Below are positions 27,443 through 36,080 of a stretch of DNA of 61,151 nt, piece by piece. Position numbers and translations under genes: made by a program. The notes beneath the pieces are model-generated. The model saw nothing but the letters and a program-made list of their open reading frames with translations. It was not told the origin of the DNA and searched no databases. Numbering within the stretch: the stretch's first letter is position 1; each line of letters begins with the position of its first letter. This DNA comes from a virus, in the IMG/VR virus record IMGVR_UViG_3300025168_000089, positions 1-61,151 of that record. One strand, written 5' to 3'.

Positions 27443-30400
27443 ACGAAATTTTAGATAGTTTAGATAAATCTCTTTTAGATGAAGATACGTTAAAGTTATT
27501 AGGATTAGATGTAGATTCTATTGAACAACAAAAAGTTGTACCTGGAAATAATATTACTCAAGAAGATATTATAGAAAATGATACTGCGTATGTAAAAAGT
27601 GAATTAGGAATTGATATGAATGCAATTCAAAGCGGTCTTGAGTTACGAAGTACAAGAGAAGCGGAAGGATTAGATGAATACTATAACGATGTATATACAA
27701 ATATAATTCAGAAAAATCCCAATTGGAGTAAAGTAATTTATCAAAATGGATTAGAATTAATGAAAGAAAAACATGGAGAAGGAGCAACTCCAGGGTATGT
27801 TGATGAAGCAACTTTATTTGAAGCAGCAAAACCATTTATCGATAATCTGTATGACTTTAATCCAGATGTTCAATCATCTTTTTTAAATTATAAAACAATG
27901 ATTGAAGATACTACTTCTGGAAAAGAAGCAATGCTTTTAAGTGGAATTAGTGATGAGGTATCTATGGATGTTTTACCTAGACTTATAGTTGAAACATTAG
28001 GGCCTAATGCCGATATAAAGTTAAAAAAATCTTTACTTACTACTGTACTTCAAAAGAATAATCCAGATTCTTCAGTAGAAGTAGGAACATTTAAAGAATT
28101 AAGTCAAGGTATATATAAAGGAGATACTCCTGATGCATTAGCTTATCGAATTGATGGAGAAAATATAATTCCAGTAAATATTCCCGGGTTAGATACTAAA
28201 GATTTATCACTTTTTTTAAGAGAGTTACCAAATATAACAGCAAGTGTTGCAGCGGGAGCTACTATGATTGCTTCAGGGTATGGAATACCAGCGACAGCAG
28301 CAGCGTCAGCGTCAGCAGTAGCAATAACAGAGTTAGCTACTAATGCATTTGGATTTGCTTATGAAAAAATGCATACTACAGGGGAAGTTACTGAAGAACA
28401 AATAATTGATTTTTTAAAAGATGCTTCTAAAGATGTTGCTTTTGCTGCAGCATTAGAAGGTTCTTTTGGAGTAATCATTCCAGGGTTAGCGACAGTAATA
28501 AAAAGAACAATAAAGAAAGGAGCAATTGCTCCTCGTAAATTAAGAATCGCATATGAAGATGGTTTAAAAGCAGGAGATAAAGGCGGTGAACAAGCTACAA
28601 AAGATTTAGCTAAAATAAATGAAATAATGACGAAAAGATTAGGAAAAAATCCTAATAGTAAAGACGGTACTTGGATAGATTTAAATATTCTTCAAACATT
28701 TAAAGGATCAATACCAGCAACTCAAAAAGCTTCTCAAGTTTTAAGTAATAAAGGATTAACAGTTACTGATATAGCAGCTACGAATATAGTAAAACAAACT
28801 TCTGAAGCATTTCAACAAGTATTCGCAAAAAATATTGATGACGGTATGATTACTCCAGGAATGCTACCTGATTTTACTGCAAGTCCTACTATTTTATTTG
28901 GAGATGCTTTTCAAAAAATAGCTGGTCAAATAGGAGAGGCAAATCTTAAAGAAGTTGAAGCTTTATTTACTAAACCACTAGATGAATTAACTGCTATTTT
29001 AAATGTTCTTAATAAAAGTGACGTACTAGAAAACCCAAATGCAGTGTTTGATAAAAGTATGATTAGCGGTAGTGGTCAAGAAATTTTAGAAAAACTTATT
29101 CAAAATGGAAATACTAATATAGCTTCTGTATTTGAAGTAGCTGGAGTTAAATTAACTGACAAAATTATTAGACCAGTTAATTTAAGAACTTCTGCGTATC
29201 AGTTTTTAAAAAGTATTGATGATGGTCTTTTAAAAAATTTAGATGAACCTCAACAAAAAACTTTAAAAGAAATAATTAAAAAACTTTCTGTTTATACAAA
29301 AAGTACACCGGGACCAGGTAAATTAAAAGATTTATCTTATAATCAAATAGATATTTTTTTAAATCAATTAAATGAAATGATAGATAATCCTGCACTTTAT
29401 GGAGGACTAGGAAAAAATAATAAAACTTTAGTAATGGCAGGAGCTTTACGAGAAGATTTAGAAAAAGGATTAAGAAAAGCTTTAGGCGATGATAACTGGC
29501 TAAAAGTAAAAGGGCAACGTTCTGAATTAAAATCAGTAAATGATTTAAGAAAAGGAGAGTTGTTTAAAAAAATACTTAAATCAGATGAATTTTTTACTGA
29601 TCAAAATGGAGGAGCTTTTTTTAAAAGTGTTAAAACTAATTCTAAAGTTTTATCACAAATGAATTCTGTCTTTAATAGAATGCCCTCTTTATCGGATCAA
29701 AAAAGATTATTTAAAATGGGAATTATTGAAGATTTAACTGGTGCTATTAATGGTCCAACGGGAGACGCATTAGAAATGGCGATTAAAAATAAAGATTTTA
29801 AATTCGTTAATGCAGCATATAAAACTTGGATGAAAACCAATAGAAAAAATATATCTCAATTTTTTACTAAAGAAGAAATGAAGTTATTAGATACTAACGG
29901 AATTAAAGCAACTAATTTATTAGAAACTCTTACGAAAAAAAGAGGTGCTGAAATGGATCACGTTAAGCAATTCACTGGAACATTACAAGCGATGGATGCT
30001 CAACAACTTATGAGTCATTTTAAGAAAAATCCAGAGCAATTTAAAAAATTTTATGAAGAAGGTATAAAAAAAGGAATTTTTGATAAAGAAGCTATGACTA
30101 ATTTTAAAAAATATACCGCAATGACTTTTAATAATAAAACTATGGCGACTCAAGGAAATGGTTTATTTTTATATGACCCCGGTAAAATGGCTGACGAAAT
30201 TTTAGATGCTCCTGATTTTTATAGAAATGTATTTGGAGAACAATGGTTAGATGACGCATTAGGAATGGCTAATTTTTTAAAACAATATTATCAACCTATA
30301 AAAAGTTTAATTAGTAGTGGAGATAATCAAGCTGCAAGGGCTGCTTTGCAAAATGTTTTTATGGGGCAACTTGATAGAAAAAGAACTTTTATAAGAGGTA

Positions 30401-30687
30401 CTTTAAATTTACTTGGTATGTTTGATGCTAGGGATTTTGCTAAGTTTGTAAGTTGGAAAGATTTTAAAAAAGGATATGATAATGCTTATTTATCTAAAAC
30501 TGCTAAAACAATACTTGAACCAATTAATGCTATTACCGCAGCAGATGAAAGAAAATTTGAACCTGAGAAAGGTGAAGCTTTATTAGATAGATGGGGAACA
30601 GCGGGAACACAAGCTGTAGGATTAGGAATAGGAGCAATAGATAAAGCAGCTGGTGTTGCAGGAGATATTTTAGGGATAGGTGAATAA
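27439..30687 (+). CDS. very large internal virion / ejection protein
   Basis: At 1082 residues this is the largest protein of the window. Residues near 270-310 form an Ala/Gly-rich hydrophobic stretch (NITASVAAGATMIASGYG; AASASAVAITELATNAF) that could insert in the host membrane, as expected for an ejection channel protein such as T7 gp16 or P22 gp16. The remainder is helical and Lys-rich. No transglycosylase motif is evident. Confidence 0.62.
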   Translation: MNEILDSLDKSLLDEDTLKLLGLDVDSIEQQKVVPGNNITQEDIIENDTAYVKSELGIDMNAIQSGLELRSTREAEGLDEYYNDVYTNIIQKNPNWSKVIYQNGLELMKEKHGEGATPGYVDEATLFEAAKPFIDNLYDFNPDVQSSFLNYKTMIEDTTSGKEAMLLSGISDEVSMDVLPRLIVETLGPNADIKLKKSLLTTVLQKNNPDSSVEVGTFKELSQGIYKGDTPDALAYRIDGENIIPVNIPGLDTKDLSLFLRELPNITASVAAGATMIASGYGIPATAAASASAVAITELATNAFGFAYEKMHTTGEVTEEQIIDFLKDASKDVAFAAALEGSFGVIIPGLATVIKRTIKKGAIAPRKLRIAYEDGLKAGDKGGEQATKDLAKINEIMTKRLGKNPNSKDGTWIDLNILQTFKGSIPATQKASQVLSNKGLTVTDIAATNIVKQTSEAFQQVFAKNIDDGMITPGMLPDFTASPTILFGDAFQKIAGQIGEANLKEVEALFTKPLDELTAILNVLNKSDVLENPNAVFDKSMISGSGQEILEKLIQNGNTNIASVFEVAGVKLTDKIIRPVNLRTSAYQFLKSIDDGLLKNLDEPQQKTLKEIIKKLSVYTKSTPGPGKLKDLSYNQIDIFLNQLNEMIDNPALYGGLGKNNKTLVMAGALREDLEKGLRKALGDDNWLKVKGQRSELKSVNDLRKGELFKKILKSDEFFTDQNGGAFFKSVKTNSKVLSQMNSVFNRMPSLSDQKRLFKMGIIEDLTGAINGPTGDALEMAIKNKDFKFVNAAYKTWMKTNRKNISQFFTKEEMKLLDTNGIKATNLLETLTKKRGAEMDHVKQFTGTLQAMDAQQLMSHFKKNPEQFKKFYEEGIKKGIFDKEAMTNFKKYTAMTFNNKTMATQGNGLFLYDPGKMADEILDAPDFYRNVFGEQWLDDALGMANFLKQYYQPIKSLISSGDNQAARAALQNVFMGQLDRKRTFIRGTLNLLGMFDARDFAKFVSWKDFKKGYDNAYLSKTAKTILEPINAITAADERKFEPEKGEALLDRWGTAGTQAVGLGIGAIDKAAGVAGDILGIGE

Positions 30688-30911
30688 TGGAAAATAATTT
30701 AGCGATACATGAGGCGAAAGAGGACGAAAAATGGAAGCGCCAGAACGAAATTAACGATAGACTAGAGGAATTAGTCGAAAAGAATACCGCAGCTATTAAC
30801 GCATTAAATGTAACGATAGCTAATAGTAAAGGCACATTAAAAGCTTTAGGTATAATCAGTTTGATAGTGGGTATATTAATATCTGTATCAAACATGTCAT
30901 GGCTAAGATAA
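30687..30911 (+). CDS. tail-anchored coiled-coil membrane protein
   Basis: The 74-residue protein has a charged coiled coil (EKWKRQNEINDRLEELVEKN) and one C-terminal membrane segment (ALGIISLIVGILISVS, about 52-67). This topology occurs in small phage lysis or superinfection-exclusion proteins. It starts on the last base of the ejection gene and overlaps the nuclease gene by 13 bases. Function unknown; lysis accessory is the best guess. Confidence 0.6.
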   Translation: MENNLAIHEAKEDEKWKRQNEINDRLEELVEKNTAAINALNVTIANSKGTLKALGIISLIVGILISVSNMSWLR

Positions 30912-31213
30912 GTAAAAGTAGATTAGGGACTGTTGGAGAATATTACGCCATTCAATGGTTATTGAATCAAGGACATCAAGTTTTTTATAATGTTCATTAT
31001 ACGGGACCTATAGATATAGTTATACTTAAAGGAGATAAATTTATTCCTATAGATGTTAAAGTAGAAAGTCATAGAACTAATAAAAAATTAAGAAAAAGTC
31101 AAACAAGAGTGTATAGAGTAGCAACTAAATTGCAAAAAAAATTAGGAGTTCGTATATTAAATGTCGATTTACAAGGGAAATGTTACTTTAACAATTCTGT
31201 TAAAGAACAATGA
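30899..31213 (+). CDS. small PD-(D/E)xK nuclease, resolvase-like
   Basis: The 104-residue protein shows GTVGEYYAIQWLLNQGHQVF, then GPIDIVI and FIPIDVKVES, the pattern of a PD-(D/E)xK core: a helix with Glu, an Asp, then Asp-x-Lys. Similar small proteins are Holliday junction resolvase-like or endonuclease-like. In this place before the lysis genes it may trim packaged or branched DNA, or degrade host DNA. Active-site residues are inferred from the pattern. Confidence 0.66.
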   Translation: MAKISKSRLGTVGEYYAIQWLLNQGHQVFYNVHYTGPIDIVILKGDKFIPIDVKVESHRTNKKLRKSQTRVYRVATKLQKKLGVRILNVDLQGKCYFNNSVKEQ

Positions 31214-31249
31214 TATATGGTATAAAGACAACAACAAAAGGAGGTTTCA

Positions 31250-31375
31250 ATGAAACTTTTAAAAGATGTATGGGCTCACTTAAAAGAGTGGAGTGACTGG
31301 GGAATGAAAGATTGGATTAAAGCTGGAATAGTAACTATTATTGTTTTAGTCGTATTATCTAAAGTTGTAATATAA
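31250..31375 (+). CDS. 41-residue single-span membrane peptide
   Basis: ATG 31250 follows an excellent AAAGGAGG (31237-31244). The peptide MKLLKDVWAHLKEWSDWGMK has an amphipathic, Trp-rich N-terminal helix and then one membrane span (AGIVTIIVLVVLSKVVI). It is directly before the holin gene, so it may tune holin timing. No known family is named. Confidence 0.6.
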   Translation: MKLLKDVWAHLKEWSDWGMKDWIKAGIVTIIVLVVLSKVVI

Positions 31376-31377
31376 TT

Positions 31378-31770
31378 ATGTTAGGGCTACTTCTTAAACC
31401 TTTACTTGGTGTTGCAGGAGATATTGTAAAAGGTGTCGTTGATACAAAAAAAGCAAAAGCTGTACAGAAAATAACAAAAATTAAAGCAGAGACTGAGTTA
31501 TTAAATAAACAGATAGCAGGAGAAGTATCGTGGGAAGCATCAGCAGTGAATCAAATGAAAGGATCATGGAAAGATGAGGTAGCCCTTATTGTTTTGTTAG
31601 TCCCGGCAGTTTTGGTGTTCATTCCTGGAATGACTGAACATGTAGAAAAGGGGTTTATTGCATTACAGAAATTACCAACTTTTTATCAACACTTATTATA
31701 TATAGCGATTAGTGCTTCATTTGGTATAAAAGGTGTTGGCGGAGCAATGAAATTATTTAAGAAAAAATGA
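31378..31770 (+). CDS. holin of the 3TM (GTA-holin-like) type
   Basis: The 130-residue protein has an N-terminal amphipathic helix (MLGLLLKPLLGVAGDIVKGV), a charged middle (QMKGSWKDE) and two strong spans (ALIVLLVPAVLVFIPGM and LLYIAISASFGIKGVGG). This matches the 3TM holin family related to gene transfer agent holins, which permeabilises the inner membrane for lysozyme. It is followed by another small membrane protein and lysozyme. Confidence 0.74.
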   Translation: MLGLLLKPLLGVAGDIVKGVVDTKKAKAVQKITKIKAETELLNKQIAGEVSWEASAVNQMKGSWKDEVALIVLLVPAVLVFIPGMTEHVEKGFIALQKLPTFYQHLLYIAISASFGIKGVGGAMKLFKKK

Positions 31771-31994
31771 CTCCAGAGAAATTATCAGCGTGGAGAATAT
31801 TTCCCCGTTTACTAATTACTTTATATGGCGTAGCTTTTTTTCGTACAACAGAGTGGTTTATGCAATTACCCGACCCTACGAATGCACAATCAGCTTTTGT
31901 ATCAGTAGTCGTTGGCGCAGGAGCAGCATGGTTTGGACTCTATGTAGGAGGAACTAAACATGCGAGTATTAAAATAGAAAATAAAGAAAAATGA
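31767..31994 (+). CDS. two-span membrane protein, holin partner or second holin
   Basis: The 75-residue protein has RIFPRLLITLYGVAFFRTTE and WFMQLPDPTNAQSAFVSVVV, then GAGAAWFGLYVGGTKH. Two membrane spans with a short polar loop suggest an antiholin or pinholin-like partner. This family is widespread in marine phages beside holin and lysozyme. It overlaps both neighbours by 4 bases (ATGA), so the lysis genes are translationally coupled. Confidence 0.68.
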   Translation: MTPEKLSAWRIFPRLLITLYGVAFFRTTEWFMQLPDPTNAQSAFVSVVVGAGAAWFGLYVGGTKHASIKIENKEK

Positions 31995-32416
31995 ACTTAG
32001 AGGAAAGAATCAAGCATCATGAAGGGTATGTTAATACTGTATACAAAGATACTTTAGGTAAAAGAACAGTTGGTTGGGGACATCTTTGCCGAGATACTGA
32101 AACCTGGGAAGATGGTATTGAATATCCTAAAGATGTTCTTCAACACTATTTTGACATTGATTTTGATACTGCCATTTATGGAGCTGACAGTCTTTGTGGC
32201 AATATGGGTTTGCCTGAACGAGCTGAAGAAATTATTATTGAAATGTGTTTCCAATTAGGAACTACGGGAGTGTCTAAATTTAAAAATATGTTAAAAGGAT
32301 TAAAAGAAAAAGATTATAATAAAGCTGCGGATGAAATGTTAGATTCTAAATGGGCTAAACAAACACCAAATAGAGCTAAAGAATTAAGCGATATGATGCG
32401 TACTCATGAAAAATGA
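31991..32416 (+). CDS. endolysin, T4-type lysozyme (GH24)
   Basis: The 141-residue muramidase carries HHEGYVNTVYKDTLGKRTVG with catalytic Glu11, Asp20 and Thr26 at exactly the T4 lysozyme positions, followed by WGHL. It hydrolyses the MurNAc-GlcNAc bond in peptidoglycan at lysis. There is no signal peptide, so it depends on the holin. It is slightly shorter than T4 lysozyme (164). Confidence 0.92.
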   Translation: MNLEERIKHHEGYVNTVYKDTLGKRTVGWGHLCRDTETWEDGIEYPKDVLQHYFDIDFDTAIYGADSLCGNMGLPERAEEIIIEMCFQLGTTGVSKFKNMLKGLKEKDYNKAADEMLDSKWAKQTPNRAKELSDMMRTHEK

Positions 32417-32622
32417 AAAAAATAATGTTTAGCGTAGCACTAATTTCTGCTTTAAATATGTATGGATGTGGAATATATGATAATATGTCCATGAAACCCC
32501 ATAAAACTAGTGTCACAACAGTTTATGGACAGGATGAAGTGGATAAGGCAAATGATAATAAGGATCAAACAAAAGATTCAATGCAACTAACTATTAAGCA
32601 GGAGTTTTTATGGAAAGAATGA
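32413..32622 (+). CDS. small lipoprotein, possible outer spanin
   Basis: The 69-residue protein has a lysine start and hydrophobic stretch (MKKIMFSVALISALNMYGCG) with a lipobox-like NMYGC, so Cys19 may be lipidated. The mature part is hydrophilic (KANDNKDQTKDSMQ). Position right after lysozyme suggests the outer-membrane spanin subunit (Rz1-like), though the typical Pro-rich core is missing. Confidence 0.55.
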   Translation: MKKIMFSVALISALNMYGCGIYDNMSMKPHKTSVTTVYGQDEVDKANDNKDQTKDSMQLTIKQEFLWKE

Positions 32623-32804
32623 TAATTGGAATTATAGCCTCCGCCCTTATTGGGCTTGGTGCATGGAATTTAAATCAGACTTTTAATCTCTCTATTGAAA
32701 TAGAAAATGTTAAAGGCAAGATTGATGTCTTGGAAAATAGCATTAAACAGATAAGCAAGAAGAAACATAAAAAAGGTTCATCAATAATGCAACAAAGTAA
32801 TTAA
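32610..32804 (+). CDS. N-terminally anchored coiled-coil protein, possible inner spanin
   Basis: The 64-residue protein has one N-terminal span (MIIGIIASALIGLGAW) and a short coiled coil (SIEIENVKGKIDVLENSIKQ) facing the periplasm, then a basic tail. It overlaps the lipoprotein gene by 13 bases, a nested layout known for spanin pairs. The coiled coil is shorter than in lambda Rz, so the call is tentative. Confidence 0.52.
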   Translation: MERMIIGIIASALIGLGAWNLNQTFNLSIEIENVKGKIDVLENSIKQISKKKHKKGSSIMQQSN

Positions 32805-32968
32805 TGTCTATTGATTTCTATGATAAAATGAAAGAGGAAAAGGAGTTACTTGATATGTCAATGAAAGAATCCATTAGACAGAAAAAAGAAAGAACTCCAT
32901 CTGAAGAGATGCAGGATAAGTTAGAACCTATTCCTTGCCCAATGCATGAAGATTATGACGGTGAATAA
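32804..32968 (+). CDS. small charged protein
   Basis: ATG 32804 overlaps the preceding TAA by a base and gives 54 residues (MSIDFYDKMKEEKELLDMSM, ending PCPMHEDYDGE). It is highly charged and helical, and its stop shares a base with the next ATG. The Cys-Pro-Met-His near the end is a lone potential metal ligand set. Function unknown. Confidence 0.55.
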   Translation: MSIDFYDKMKEEKELLDMSMKESIRQKKERTPSEEMQDKLEPIPCPMHEDYDGE

Positions 32969-33375
32969 TGACTGAAAAATTGGATGTATCATCTAACACT
33001 AGTGTTAGTATGCCTATGCGTAATCTTATATCGATTCTCGCTGCCGTCGGAATCGGCGTCTACGCCTTTTTCGGAATACAAGAAAGGCTTAACAATGTTG
33101 AGACGAGAAACACACTTATGGAAGCCGACCTCGTCAAGAATACTGAATTTAGAATCAAATGGCCTCGTGGAGAGTTAGGACAATTGCCTGCCGATAGTGA
33201 GCAATATATGTTATTAGAATTTATGGCATCACAATTAGAAAGTATACAAACAGAAATGGAATCCATGATGTCAAATACTGTCAACATAAATTTTTTAAAA
33301 AAACAAGTTGAAAAATTACAAGAGGACGTGGAAAAAATAAAAGATAAAGTCAGAAACAATGGAGGAGATCACTAA
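32968..33375 (+). CDS. membrane-anchored coiled-coil protein
   Basis: The 135-residue protein has a short polar N terminus, one span (NLISILAAVGIGVYAFFG, about 19-36), then a long helical region ending in a clear coiled coil (LKKQVEKLQEDVEKIKDKV). This topology is that of an inner-membrane spanin (Rz-like), of a more normal length than the protein at 32610. It is also a common unassigned marine phage protein. Its better codon balance differs from flanking AT-rich genes in the first third. Confidence 0.58.
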   Translation: MTEKLDVSSNTSVSMPMRNLISILAAVGIGVYAFFGIQERLNNVETRNTLMEADLVKNTEFRIKWPRGELGQLPADSEQYMLLEFMASQLESIQTEMESMMSNTVNINFLKKQVEKLQEDVEKIKDKVRNNGGDH

Positions 33376-33620
33376 TGGTTATAATGAAAGTAATAGCTCT
33401 CTGTATGTTTGTCAACGGATCGTTGGACGGGCATATGCTCGTTGAGGGAAACAACATATCAGAATGCTTAAAAATTAAGAGGGAGGCTGAGAGGAATTTA
33501 GCAGATAACCGTACTAATAGAATTAGATACGCATGTGGATTTGTAACAGCAGAATTAAAAGAGGATTTTGAAGGCAATCTTAAAATATATAAGATAGTTA
33601 AAGATAAGTATGAGGATTAA
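33375..33620 (+). CDS. small exported-type protein
   Basis: The 81-residue protein begins MVIMKVIALCMFVNGSLDGH, a weak signal-like start, and carries two later Cys (ISECLK and RYACGF) that could form a disulfide. GGAGGA at 33361-33366 precedes ATG 33375. A similar hydrophobic-Cys-Cys layout is seen in the protein at 59810. It is the last gene of the late operon; its stop overlaps the stop of the opposing helicase gene. Confidence 0.52.
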   Translation: MVIMKVIALCMFVNGSLDGHMLVEGNNISECLKIKREAERNLADNRTNRIRYACGFVTAELKEDFEGNLKIYKIVKDKYED

Positions 33621-35086
33621 ATCCATTCTTTCCAATTATCTCCTGTAATTGTATTAGCTAAAGATTTTTTGTTTTTAAGACTACTAAATATTTTTTCATC
33701 TATAGTATTAGGAGTTACAAAATCAATATAAGTAACATTATTTTTTTGCCCAATTCTATGTGGTCTATCTTCTGATTGTAATCTTGCTTCTAAGTCATAA
33801 GTATTAGCATAATAAATTACAGTTTTAGCTGCAGTTAAAGTTATTCCATAACCTCCCATACGGGGATTAGCTATAATATATTTATAATAACCACTTTGAA
33901 AATCTTTTATAATTTGTTGTCTATCTTCAGATTTAGTTTCTCCAAAATAAGTAGCTACAGGGATTTTAAAATGTTCTTTTAATTTATTTTGAATTTCTTT
34001 TACTGACCTTTTATAATTAGCCCAAATGATTACTTGACCATCTGTTTCCTCTAAAACTTGAACTAATTCAGTCAATCTAGGATTACCTCCAGAAATTGTT
34101 TCTTCAGTACCGTCATCATGTTTAACAAATCCGCATAAGACTTGATGAAGTCTTAATAATCGAGTAATAACTAAAGGAGCTGTTATCGATTTTTCTTTAG
34201 CTAATTCAACGTAAGCTTTTTTACGCAAAGTTTCATATATTCTTTTTTGTTCTGGAGAAAAATCTATTTCTCTTTTTTGGTATAATTTATCAGGTAAATC
34301 AAGACAGTCATCTTTTGTTACTCTAAACATGTGTTCTTTAATTGAATCTTTAAGTTCATCTAAATTTTGATAATCAACTACTTCATGAAAAGTTTTCATA
34401 TTAATAGTTCTTCTACGCAAAACACAATATCTATTTCTAAATCCATAAAAACTACAATTTAAAACGTATTCAGATAAAAATGACATTTGAGTATAAATAT
34501 CAATAGGACTTTGAGTAATAGGAGTTCCTGTTAATACTCTCCTAAATTTAGACTGTTTAGATAACTTTAAAATATTTTTAGTTCTTCTCGCAGTGCGATG
34601 TTTAATGGTACTTGACTCATCAACAACTACTAAAGACTTATGTACATTAAGAAAACGTTGAGTATAATTCAGTCCTTTTGTTGTACTAAAAGCCTCTACA
34701 TTAATAATAAATATTTTTAATTTATGTGTATCTTCCCTTAAAAAATCTTTTAATCTTTTAATATTAGATTTAGTTTCAACGGGTTTCCAAAGTTCTAAAT
34801 GAGAGTATTCCATAACATCATCGGGCATATGAATTGGAATCTCAGCTTGTTCCCAATTTCTATAAACACCTTTAGGCGCTATAATAACTGCAGAATTAAT
34901 TTCGCCCTTTCTATATAGATAAGCTATATTATCTACTATAACTTTAGATTTACCAGTACCCTGTTCCATAAATAAAGCATAGTATTCTTTATCCCTACTT
35001 ATATTAAAAGCATCAAGTTGATGTTTAAATGGTTCAGTTTTAAACTTAAAGTCCTTAACTTTATCGTCACTAAATATGATTTTCAT
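33617..35086 (-). CDS. SNF2-family helicase / DNA translocase
   Basis: The 489-residue protein shows SF2 motifs in order: Walker A MEQGTGKS (Gly43-Ser47 region), motif II VVVDESST (Asp156, Glu157), motif III LTGTPI, and C-terminal motif VI QSEDRPHRIGQ. These are SNF2/SWI2 hallmarks; the enzyme uses ATP to move on duplex DNA and remodel bound proteins or branched DNA. Phage relatives may act in fork remodelling or in displacing host proteins. It is the only - strand gene here, read divergently from the replication operon at 35164. Confidence 0.86.
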   Translation of the reverse strand: MKIIFSDDKVKDFKFKTEPFKHQLDAFNISRDKEYYALFMEQGTGKSKVIVDNIAYLYRKGEINSAVIIAPKGVYRNWEQAEIPIHMPDDVMEYSHLELWKPVETKSNIKRLKDFLREDTHKLKIFIINVEAFSTTKGLNYTQRFLNVHKSLVVVDESSTIKHRTARRTKNILKLSKQSKFRRVLTGTPITQSPIDIYTQMSFLSEYVLNCSFYGFRNRYCVLRRRTINMKTFHEVVDYQNLDELKDSIKEHMFRVTKDDCLDLPDKLYQKREIDFSPEQKRIYETLRKKAYVELAKEKSITAPLVITRLLRLHQVLCGFVKHDDGTEETISGGNPRLTELVQVLEETDGQVIIWANYKRSVKEIQNKLKEHFKIPVATYFGETKSEDRQQIIKDFQSGYYKYIIANPRMGGYGITLTAAKTVIYYANTYDLEARLQSEDRPHRIGQKNNVTYIDFVTPNTIDEKIFSSLKNKKSLANTITGDNWKEWI

Positions 35087-35163
35087 TTTTTACTTTCTTT
35101 AAAAATTTAATTATATATAAAGAATTATTATTATAAAGTAAAATTTTAATAGAAAGGAAAGAA
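35087..35163. promoter_or_regulatory. divergent promoter region
   Basis: This 77-base gap separates the start of the - strand helicase from the + strand replication operon. It is almost pure A/T with repeated TATATA and TTATTATTATAAAG elements, for example TATTAT near 35127-35133, suitable as -10 boxes in either direction. AGAAAGGAAA just before ATG 35164 is the leader used by many early genes further right. Exact promoters cannot be fixed by eye. Confidence 0.5.
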
Positions 35164-35505
35164 ATGAAAAAAGGTAAAGTATATGTTGTTCAAGAGAATC
35201 CTAAGTTTAGTGTTCTTACTGCTGGGCAATATGGAGAATTAAGTGTTCTACTTCCTTTTGGATCTCAAGTAGTTTTAAGCGTAGCTCCTACATTACATCT
35301 AATTAGAAAAAAGTTAAGAGATTTTTCTGATGACGATTATATCGTTGCTATCGGCGACCCTACTGCAATAGCTATTGCATGTATGGTAGCAGGAGAAGTA
35401 AATAGAGGTGTAGTTAATATGCTTAAATGGGATAAAAGAGAAAAGATGTATTATCCCGTACAAATAGATTTGACTGGAAGAAAGGAGAGAGAGAAAAATG
35501 GCTGA
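35164..35505 (+). CDS. hypothetical protein, first gene of replication operon
   Basis: The 113-residue protein (KKGKVYVVQENPKFSVLTAG) is alpha/beta in appearance, with QVVLSVAPTLHLIRKKLRDF and a hydrophobic AIAIACMVAGEVNRGVVNML helix. It has no enzyme motif I recognise. Leading the replication operon with a strong ribosome binding site, it may be an early replication or regulatory factor. It overlaps the next gene by 8 bases. Confidence 0.58.
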   Translation: MKKGKVYVVQENPKFSVLTAGQYGELSVLLPFGSQVVLSVAPTLHLIRKKLRDFSDDDYIVAIGDPTAIAIACMVAGEVNRGVVNMLKWDKREKMYYPVQIDLTGRKEREKNG

Positions 35506-36079
35506 TGTAGATATTTTTCAATCGCTAGAACAAGATGCGAAACGTCAAAAGGAAATTCCTAATGACGAAAAGTTTAAACAACTCAATACACTTGCAAAAC
35601 GTTTTATTGATACTAAAGACGATATTTCTGTAGCAGAAGAAAACGTAAGTAAGTTAAAAGAGAGTTTAAAACAAATCAAGGAGAATGACCTCCCTGATAT
35701 GATGAGTTCTTTAAATATGGATCAATTTAAGTTGACAGATGGTACAGTTATCTCTATAAAAGATGACGTATTCGCTTCAATTAAATCTGATAAAAATGTC
35801 GAAGCATTACAATGGCTTGACGATAATGGATTAGGAGATATTATTAAGCATAAAATCTCTGTATCTTTTAATCGTGGAGAACACGAAGATGCTGAGAAGT
35901 TTAAAGAATTTTTTGGCAAATCATTTAAACAAGAGTTAGATGAGAAGTCAACAGTCCATCCTCAAACATTAAAAGCGACAGCTAAAGAAATGGTGCATAG
36001 TGGCCAGAATTTACCTGATACACTTTTCAATGTATATGAGGCTAAGATTGCTAACGTGAAAATACCGAAAGGAGAATAA
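35498..36079 (+). CDS. hypothetical coiled-coil protein before SSB
   Basis: The 193-residue protein has a coiled-coil segment (about 35-65; AEENVSKLKESLKQIKEN) and a C-terminal alpha/beta part (YEAKIANVKIPKGE). Proteins of this kind frequently precede the SSB-like gene in marine podoviruses. A recombination or replication accessory role is inferred from the operon. Ribosome binding site AAAGGAGAG lies just upstream. Confidence 0.58.
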   Translation: MADVDIFQSLEQDAKRQKEIPNDEKFKQLNTLAKRFIDTKDDISVAEENVSKLKESLKQIKENDLPDMMSSLNMDQFKLTDGTVISIKDDVFASIKSDKNVEALQWLDDNGLGDIIKHKISVSFNRGEHEDAEKFKEFFGKSFKQELDEKSTVHPQTLKATAKEMVHSGQNLPDTLFNVYEAKIANVKIPKGE

Positions 36080-36080
36080 A

